DNA of 64,000 bases, from the NCBI RefSeq assembly GCF_019904175.1, contig NZ_CP061913.1, positions 7,378,001 to 7,442,000 of the forward strand. Direction: 5' to 3'. The DNA is from Dactylosporangium vinaceum (GTDB lineage Bacteria; Actinomycetota; Actinomycetes; Mycobacteriales; Micromonosporaceae). The translations under genes were made by a program, and so were the position numbers. Of this stretch, positions 59,126 to 64,000 are shown piece after piece. Position 1 is the first letter of the stretch. Each line of letters begins with the position of its first letter. A model generated the notes under the pieces. That model saw nothing but the letters and a program-made list of their open reading frames with translations. It made no database searches and was not told where the DNA came from.

Positions 59126-60897
59126 CCCGCTCCCCCTCCCGACCGGCCGCCGACCGCGGCCGGGGTTGCTGTCGCCGCCGCGAGCGCGGCCGCCAGCTCG
59201 TGCGCCGGGTCCGCTCCCGGCAGCCGCGCGGCGACGTGCCCGTCGGGGCGCACGAGGATCGCCTCGCCCGGCGCGGGCGCGTAGACGGCGGCGAACGCGC
59301 CTGTCGTGTCGGTCACCGCCGTGGCGGTCATGGTGGTATCAGTCGAGGTGGTATCGGTCACGGTGGTATCAGTCACGGCGGTATCAGTCGGGCTCGGGCC
59401 GCTCACCGCGACGACGGTCAGCGGCGCCGGTGCGGTCCCGGCGGCCGTCTCCCACGCCGCGGCCGGGCCGGCGGTGAGCAGCACGAAGCCGTCACCGGCC
59501 CAGTCCTCGACGGTGCGCCGCCCGTCGGGGCCGTCGAGCCACACGTGCGGCGCCCGGGCGCCGGGAACGGCCTGCGGGGTGTACCGCACCACGTCGCGCA
59601 CCACCGGGCCGTCGCCGGTGCCGTAGCGGAACCCGAGGGCCTGCCCGGCGAAGTCGAAGTGCGGGCGGTGCTCCTCCAGCAGCGGCTCCAGGACGGCCCG
59701 GGCCCGCTCACCGGCCGGGCCGCGCCGGCTCAGGTCGGCCGCGTAGGGCGCGGCGTCGCGGTGCAGGAAGTCGCGCATGCGCCGGGCGTTGTCCTCGCTC
59801 TGCCGGCCGTTGAAGTCGGCGACCGGGCGCCGCTCGGCCTCGTACGTGTCGAGCAGGCCGGGCCCGGCCCACCCGGACGCGACCGCGGCGAGCTTCCAGG
59901 CCAGGTTGTGCACGTCCTGGATGCCGGTGTTCATCCCGAAGCCGCCGGTGGGCGGGAACGTGTGGGCGGCGTCGCCGGCGACGAAGACCCGCCCGGACGC
60001 GTCGCGCCAGCGGGTGACGGCGGTGGTGCCCATCGTCCAGGTGCGCACCGAGCGGATCTGCGGCACCAGGCTGGCGCCGACCGCGTCGGCCACCAGCCGG
60101 GCGCTGTCGCGTCCGGCGGCGAGCACGTCGTCGCCGTCGTCGCCGAGTGCGGGTACCTCCAGCAGCCACTCGGCGGTGTCCGCACCGACGCTGATGACGA
60201 CGCCGCTGACCCGCGGGTTGACGATCCAGTACAGGGCGCTCTCCCGGCCGCGGACCCACGGCGCGAGGTCGGCGACGAAGTGGATGTCGAGCAGCCGCCC
60301 GATCGGCGCCGCGGTGACGACGTCGATGCCGGCCCGGGCCCGCATGGTGCCGCGCAGGCCCTCGGCGAGCACGGCGTAGGCGGCCTCGACGACGCCCGGT
60401 GCCCCGCCGGGCCCGGTGACGTGGACGCGGACGCCGGTGTCGGGGCCGGTGACCAGGTCGACGGCGCGGGTGCCGCGGCGCACCTCGACGCCGGGCCGCT
60501 CGCGCAGGGCCGCGGCGAGCAGCTCCTCGACGCGGTGCTGGGGGCAGATGGTCGGCAGGGCCGGGCCCCAGCCGACCATGCGCATGAGGGCGACGTCGTC
60601 GGGTACCAGGTCGATCGTGCCGATCTCGGCGCCGCTGAACGAGCCCAGGAACGACACCCGGGGCATCGTCTCGATCGGCGCGCCGGCCCGCCGCACGGCG
60701 TCGGCCAGGCCGAGCTGCCGGAAGATCTCCATGGTGCGGGCGTTGACCATCGTGGCCCGCGGGTGCCGGGCCGCGGTGGCGCGCTCCTCGACGACCACGC
60801 TGCGCAGCCCGCGGGCGGCCAGGCACAGCGCGGCGCTGAGGCCGACCGGGCCGCCGCCGACGATCACGACGTCGGTGGTGGTGACGGCGGCCGTCAT
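59122..60897 (-). CDS. FAD-dependent aromatic hydroxylase (group A monooxygenase) 1
   Basis: The 591-residue flavoprotein has VVIVGGGPVGLSAALCLAARG (FAD), VNARTMEIFRQLGL, a GD motif GRVFVAGDAAHTFPPTGGFGMNTGIQDVHNLAWKL and a C-terminal thioredoxin-like domain. In the DG motif region it reads AYAVLAEGLRGTMRARAG, departing from the usual CDG, so NADPH handling may differ. It resembles the phenol/polyketide hydroxylases. The C-terminal domain is interrupted by a Thr/Asp-rich repeat (59306-59393). The ATG overlaps the DarA-like stop by four bases. Confidence 0.9.
   Translation of the reverse strand: MTAAVTTTDVVIVGGGPVGLSAALCLAARGLRSVVVEERATAARHPRATMVNARTMEIFRQLGLADAVRRAGAPIETMPRVSFLGSFSGAEIGTIDLVPDDVALMRMVGWGPALPTICPQHRVEELLAAALRERPGVEVRRGTRAVDLVTGPDTGVRVHVTGPGGAPGVVEAAYAVLAEGLRGTMRARAGIDVVTAAPIGRLLDIHFVADLAPWVRGRESALYWIVNPRVSGVVISVGADTAEWLLEVPALGDDGDDVLAAGRDSARLVADAVGASLVPQIRSVRTWTMGTTAVTRWRDASGRVFVAGDAAHTFPPTGGFGMNTGIQDVHNLAWKLAAVASGWAGPGLLDTYEAERRPVADFNGRQSEDNARRMRDFLHRDAAPYAADLSRRGPAGERARAVLEPLLEEHRPHFDFAGQALGFRYGTGDGPVVRDVVRYTPQAVPGARAPHVWLDGPDGRRTVEDWAGDGFVLLTAGPAAAWETAAGTAPAPLTVVAVSGPSPTDTAVTDTTVTDTTSTDTTMTATAVTDTTGAFAAVYAPAPGEAILVRPDGHVAARLPGADPAHELAAALAAATATPAAVGGRSGGGAG
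59306..59393. repeat. Minisatellite inside the FAD hydroxylase gene
   Basis: Units of the type GGTATCAGTC or GGTATCGGTCACGGT recur about five times on the plus strand. On the minus strand they encode TDTAVTDTTVTDTTSTDTTM-like repeats within the thioredoxin-like C-terminal domain. The array is in frame, with a period near 15 bases and a visibly lower GC content than its surroundings. Confidence 0.75.
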
Positions 60898-61799
60898 CGC
60901 CGGCCTCCGCCGATCAGGGCCGGGGCCAGGCGACGGCGCACGGCCGCGGCGAGGGGCCGGCGGGCGACAAGGGCAGTGGCGGCGAGCACCGGCAGCCCGG
61001 CGACGATCGCGCCGGCGAGGGTGCCGACGAACGCGGTCAGCAGCAGGCCGCGGGCGGCGGGGGCGGTGCGGGCGCGGACGAGCCGGCCCCAGACCCGAAA
61101 CGCCCGCCCGGCGATCAGGTCGGCCGCGGCGATCGGTACGTCGACGGGGGCCGGGTCGAGCGGGGCCAGGGCGGCGGCGACCGGCTCGCCGCCGATGATC
61201 GCCGCCGCGAGGGCCTCGCCGAGCCGCTCCAGCCGGGCCAGCTCCGAGTCGCTGACGCCGGCCTTCGGGAAGCGCCAGAACGCCTCCCGCCGGCCGAGCA
61301 GCAGCCAGCGCAGGGTGGTGACGAAGGTGGCCGGGGCGGGTGCGGCGTCGATCGCCGCGACCGTGCCGATGCTGCGGGCGCCGCCCTCGGTGAGCAGGCG
61401 GTGGACTTCCAGGGCGGCGGAGTACCACATGTTGCGGCACGCCACGACGGTGAGGACGTCGGCCCCGGCAAAAGGCGCGGCCGCGAGCAGCGAGCGGACC
61501 GGGATGGAGGGGGCGAGGTACCACACCTGGTAGCCCAGCACCACGAGGTCCGCGGCCGGCCGCTGCGGCGGGTCGAGGGTGACGGGCACCGCCGCGGCCG
61601 GGTCCACCGCCTCCGGGAAGATCCCGAAGAAGCGCCGGACCGGCCACGGGAACGGGTACGGCGCGGCCGGGCGCACCGAGACGACGGTGAGCCGGGCCCC
61701 GGCCTTCTCGACCGGCGTCAGCAGGGCCGACAGGACCTCGTCGAGCTGCCCGGTCTGGCTGTAGGTGTACACCGCGATGCTCGGGGCGCCGGCCGCCAC
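60894..61799 (-). CDS. DarA-like dialkylresorcinol condensing enzyme
   Basis: The 301-residue protein begins with a flavodoxin-like phosphate loop region, IAVYTYSQTGQLDEVLSALL, then PYPFPWPVRRFFGIFPEAV, ADLVVLGYQVWYLAPSIPVRSLL, VVACRNMWYSAALEVHRLL and KAGVSDSELARLERLG, the landmarks of DarA. A hydrophobic C-terminal segment (GLLLTAFVGTLAGAIVAGLPVLAATAL) is present. DarA, with DarB, joins and aromatises two acyl chains to a 2,5-dialkyl-cyclohexane-dione/resorcinol in flexirubin and dialkylresorcinol pathways. It follows the KAS III gene by four bases. The presence of this pair defines the cluster as DAR-type. Confidence 0.82.
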   Translation of the reverse strand: MAAGAPSIAVYTYSQTGQLDEVLSALLTPVEKAGARLTVVSVRPAAPYPFPWPVRRFFGIFPEAVDPAAAVPVTLDPPQRPAADLVVLGYQVWYLAPSIPVRSLLAAAPFAGADVLTVVACRNMWYSAALEVHRLLTEGGARSIGTVAAIDAAPAPATFVTTLRWLLLGRREAFWRFPKAGVSDSELARLERLGEALAAAIIGGEPVAAALAPLDPAPVDVPIAAADLIAGRAFRVWGRLVRARTAPAARGLLLTAFVGTLAGAIVAGLPVLAATALVARRPLAAAVRRRLAPALIGGGRR

Positions 61800-61803
61800 G
61801 GCG

Positions 61804-62955
61804 TCAGCCCTCCCGGCCGGCGGCGCCGTCGGCGCTCACCGCGGTCAAGTGCATGAACGCGACCGAGAACCGCCCGGACTCCGGAACCATGCACAGCATA
61901 GTGTCGCCGGGGTTGACGAGCCCCTCCGACATGATCTCCTCGAGGATCACGTAGATGCTGGCGCAGCCGATGTTGCCGACGCTCGGCAGGTTGCTGTACC
62001 ACGCCTCGGCAGCCGGTCCGCGGGTGCCGCGCTTGTGCATCTCGCGCAGCACCATCGTCTTCATCCGCTCACTGGAGTAGTGCGCGGGCAGCCACCGCAG
62101 CGTCTCGGGGTCGAACTTGCCCTCGGCCAGCAGCCGCTCGTACTCGTCGATGCCGACCTTCACCAGGTTGGGCAGCATCCCCAGGTTCTGGCGCAGGGCC
62201 AGGGCGCCGTCGGCGAGTGCGTCGGCCGGGGTGTCGTAGTCCCACCAGGTCTTCGTGGAGGTGTTGTTCGGCATCCCGAAGTACATGCAGGTGTCGCCGG
62301 TGTTGGCGTAGGAGGTGAGGCTGAGCCAGTCGATGCGCAGGCTCAGCCCGTCGGCGCGGGGCCGGTCCTGCACGACCGCCGCCCCGGCGCCGTCGGAGAG
62401 CATGTAGCGCAGGAACGCCATCTCCAGGGCGAGCGAGCCCTCCTCGTCGACGGCGCGGACGCCCGCCATCCGCTTGCTCTTGAAGGTGCGGCTGGGAAAC
62501 TCGCAGGCGCAGGCGACGGTGTTGCGCTTCTCGCCGGACACGACCTGCAGGTAGGCGTTCTTGAGCGCCATCATCCCGGAGTTGCACACGCCGTGGGTGC
62601 TGACGATCTCGCAGGGGCCGTTGCCGAGCTCGCCGTGGACCATGCTGGCCATGCCGGGCGCCACGAGGTCGGCGATGGTGGTGCCGGCCGCGATCAGCTC
62701 GAGGTCGTCGAGGGCGAGCCCGGAGCGGTCAACCGCCGCGCGGACCGCTGACGCCGCCATCTGCCAGTTGGTGTAGCGCGTCTGCTGGTCCTTGTCGATC
62801 GCGTAGTACCGCGTCTTGATGCCCGCGTTGGCCAGGGTCTGCTCGCGCAGGTTGGACGTGGCCCGGCCCACGGTGCCGATGTAGTCCTCGATCTCGTCGT
62901 TCGGCACCGGCTCACCGGGCAGGAACCGGCCGAGTGCGGTGATGTATGCCGACAT
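61804..62955 (-). CDS. DarB-like beta-ketoacyl-ACP synthase III
   Basis: The 383-residue ketosynthase III has Cys124 in STHGVCNSGMMALKNAYL, a His in WLPAHYSSERM and an Asn in SNLPSVGNIGCAS as the catalytic triad. ANAGIKTRYYAIDKDQQTRYTN, ASMVHGELG and VSGEKRNTVACACEFPSR are landmarks of the DarB subfamily, not of FabH. DarB condenses an acyl thioester with a beta-keto or unsaturated acyl partner, then DarA completes the ring. It lies between the ACP gene and the DarA-like gene, with three and four bases to spare. Confidence 0.88.
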   Translation of the reverse strand: MSAYITALGRFLPGEPVPNDEIEDYIGTVGRATSNLREQTLANAGIKTRYYAIDKDQQTRYTNWQMAASAVRAAVDRSGLALDDLELIAAGTTIADLVAPGMASMVHGELGNGPCEIVSTHGVCNSGMMALKNAYLQVVSGEKRNTVACACEFPSRTFKSKRMAGVRAVDEEGSLALEMAFLRYMLSDGAGAAVVQDRPRADGLSLRIDWLSLTSYANTGDTCMYFGMPNNTSTKTWWDYDTPADALADGALALRQNLGMLPNLVKVGIDEYERLLAEGKFDPETLRWLPAHYSSERMKTMVLREMHKRGTRGPAAEAWYSNLPSVGNIGCASIYVILEEIMSEGLVNPGDTMLCMVPESGRFSVAFMHLTAVSADGAAGREG

Positions 62956-62958
62956 CCG

Positions 62959-63273
62959 TCAACCTCTCTGCTTCGAACCCTCTGCTTCGACCGGCCCGGT
63001 GGCGGCGGCCGCGGTGCGGGCGGCCCCACCGGTCCGGCGCTCGTCGACGAACGTGACCACGTCGCCGACCGTGCGCACCGCGGCGATCCGCTCGTTGTCG
63101 AGCTCGACCGCGTACTTGCTCTGCAGGACCTGCGCCATGCCGATGAGGTCCAGCGAGTCGAGGTCGAGCTCACCGAACAGGTCGGTCGCCTCCGTCACCC
63201 CGCGCGGGTCCACGGCGCAGCGGGAGGCCAGCAGGGAGATCACGTCGCCGAGGATCTCGTCCCTGAGCGTCAC
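62959..63273 (-). CDS. Acyl carrier protein of the biosynthetic operon
   Basis: The 104-residue protein has an ACP domain with Ser40 in FGELDLDSLDLIGM, the site for the phosphopantetheine arm, and the helix IAAVRTVGDVVTFVDERR. The C-terminal 20 residues (AARTAAAATGPVEAEGSKQR) are a disordered extension. The start is GTG at 63273 with GCGAGG before it. As the first gene of a 13-gene operon it would carry the acyl chain to KAS II and the DarB-like enzyme. Confidence 0.9.
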   Translation of the reverse strand: MTLRDEILGDVISLLASRCAVDPRGVTEATDLFGELDLDSLDLIGMAQVLQSKYAVELDNERIAAVRTVGDVVTFVDERRTGGAARTAAAATGPVEAEGSKQRG

Positions 63274-63394
63274 GTGTGCCTCGCATTTCCGTCGTCGTCC
63301 GGTGATGGGACCGTGTCGCCGGGGGAAGCTGGACGGTCCGGGAGCTGCCGATCGGTGACCGGCACGCGCTCAAGCCTCTCGGTTGACGGCGATC

Positions 63395-63430
63395 GCGACC
63401 ATCGGGAGATGCCCGCTGACGGACCCTGAA
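63395..63430 (-). promoter_or_regulatory. Cluster motif copy 3, upstream of the ACP operon
   Basis: Read on the minus strand, TTCAGGG begins at 63430, GCGGG follows exactly 14 bases later and CATCTCCCGATGG comes next. The spacing matches the copies before the glycosyltransferase and the first P450. It lies 122 bases upstream of the ACP start and directly after the stop of the LuxR-type gene. Confidence 0.65.
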
Positions 63431-64000
63431 TCAACCGGTGCCGGGGGTGCGCTCGCGATTCGGGGTGAGGGAGGAGCGGCCCGTGCGGGGCAGCCCGGGG
63501 GCGGCGGTGGCCGGGCGGGCCCGCTCGACGGCCCGGGCCAGCAGCGTGCGCGAGGAGATGCCGAGCTTGTTGAAGATGCGGGTCAGGTGGGTCTCGACGG
63601 TCTTGCCGCTGAGCAGCAGCGCGGACGCGATCTGCCGGTTGGTGCGCCCGGCCGCGACGAGCTCGGCGATCTGCCACTCCCGCTCCGACAGCGGCAGCGG
63701 CGCACCGTCGGCGCCGTCGGCCGCGGTGACCGGCTGCACGGACGTGCGTCGCCCGAGCCGGCGCAGCTCCCGCCCGGCCTCGTCCTCGTAGCGGCGGGCA
63801 CCGCAGCGGCGGAACTCGTCGAGCGCGGCCCGCAGCCGGGCGGCGGCGCGGTCCCGGTCCCCGGCCAGGGCCAGGGCGCTGGCCTCGACCAGCCGGTCGC
63901 GGGCCGCCTCGACGGGCACGCCGGCGGCCTCGCCGGCCTCGGCCGCGACCCGGGCCGCCAGCCCGGCCTCGGCCGCCTGCCGGGCGGCCAGGTGCACGAC
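63431..64000 (-). CDS. LuxR/LAL-type transcriptional regulator, C-terminal part
   Basis: The visible 189 residues are the C terminus of a longer protein that enters from the right edge. An Ala/Arg-rich helical region with TPR-like character (DRLVEASALALAGDRDRAAARLRAALDEF) leads to a LuxR-type HTH (LSEREWQIAELVAAGRTNRQIASALLLSGKTVETHLTRIFNKLGISSRTLLARAV). This is the architecture of large ATP-binding (LAL) activators of natural-product clusters. It lies directly upstream of the ACP operon on the same strand and is the best candidate to bind the three cluster motifs. The P-loop half cannot be seen. Confidence 0.85.
   Translation of the reverse strand, partial: VVHLAARQAAEAGLAARVAAEAGEAAGVPVEAARDRLVEASALALAGDRDRAAARLRAALDEFRRCGARRYEDEAGRELRRLGRRTSVQPVTAADGADGAPLPLSEREWQIAELVAAGRTNRQIASALLLSGKTVETHLTRIFNKLGISSRTLLARAVERARPATAAPGLPRTGRSSLTPNRERTPGTG

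Noticed and set aside
59306..59393. Regular repeats considered as a CRISPR-like array
   Set aside because: The units are about 15 bases, adjoin without unique spacers and are in frame within a coding sequence; no cas gene is near.
61804..62955. Calling the KAS III a FabH of primary fatty-acid synthesis
   Set aside because: The IKTRYYAIDK, ASMVHGELG and VSGEKRN landmarks and the adjacent DarA-like gene point to the DarB subfamily.
63170..63373. A small open frame between the LuxR-type gene and the ACP gene
   Set aside because: It overlaps the ACP start region in another frame, has no ribosome site and its translation shows no family resemblance; the stretch is better read as the ACP leader.

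Overview
The window is very GC-rich DNA of an actinobacterium. GTG starts, ATGA/GTGA stop-start overlaps, probable leaderless starts, a DosR-type hypoxia system, a beta-ketoadipate branch and a long polyketide-type operon all fit a soil actinomycete; I would guess Micromonosporaceae (Actinoplanes-like), but no marker gene proves this. I saw no rRNA, tRNA, transposase, phage gene or CRISPR array.

Layout. 0-6.4 kb: an HxlR regulator divergent from an NAD(P)-binding reductase, a membrane protein, and two sensor kinases (one a CHASE3 hybrid with two receivers and an HPt). 6.5-16.9 kb: a hypoxia/dormancy block made of an Acg-like nitroreductase, a PPOX protein, cydABDC, a ribosome hibernation factor and the DevR/DevS two-component system. 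Three near-identical DosR-type boxes lie in front of the nitroreductase, cydA and hpf/devR. 17-20 kb: a Pro/Gly-rich membrane protein and an MprAB-like pair. 19.9-21.4 kb: a TetR regulator with twin operators and an alpha/beta hydrolase. 21.4-25.2 kb: pcaHGIJ divergent from pobA (4-hydroxybenzoate to protocatechuate and onward). 25.3-33 kb: a methyltransferase, a STAND ATPase-TPR protein with a small membrane partner, LysR/DMT transporter, CGNR regulator, a second DMT transporter and an intradiol dioxygenase. 33-43.4 kb: secreted and cell-surface functions: a PET-hydrolase-like cutinase, a lipoprotein, a polysaccharide deacetylase with a GT2, small membrane proteins, DUF5997 with a stand-alone LysR effector domain, a lectin-pectate lyase, an ECF sigma factor fused to a membrane-anchored beta-helix, a broken HEAT-repeat gene and a GH25 lysozyme.

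43.4-64 kb looks like a biosynthetic gene cluster. Its core is a DarB-like ketosynthase III and a DarA-like dialkylresorcinol condensing enzyme with an ACP, a stand-alone KAS II, two FAD hydroxylases, two P450s, a glycosyltransferase, a cupin, a DUF3237 protein, an SCP2-like protein, an LLM oxidoreductase, an MFS exporter and a solitary ClpP that could be a resistance copy of the target. Thirteen genes (63,273 down to 51,157) form one tightly coupled operon. Three transcription units of the cluster share a bipartite 36-bp upstream motif with constant internal spacing; a LuxR/LAL-type regulator cut by the right edge is the obvious candidate to read it.

The strongest candidates for something undescribed are the DAR-type cluster with ClpP, its shared promoter motif, and the sigma factor/zinc finger/membrane/beta-helix fusion beside a secreted pectate lyase.
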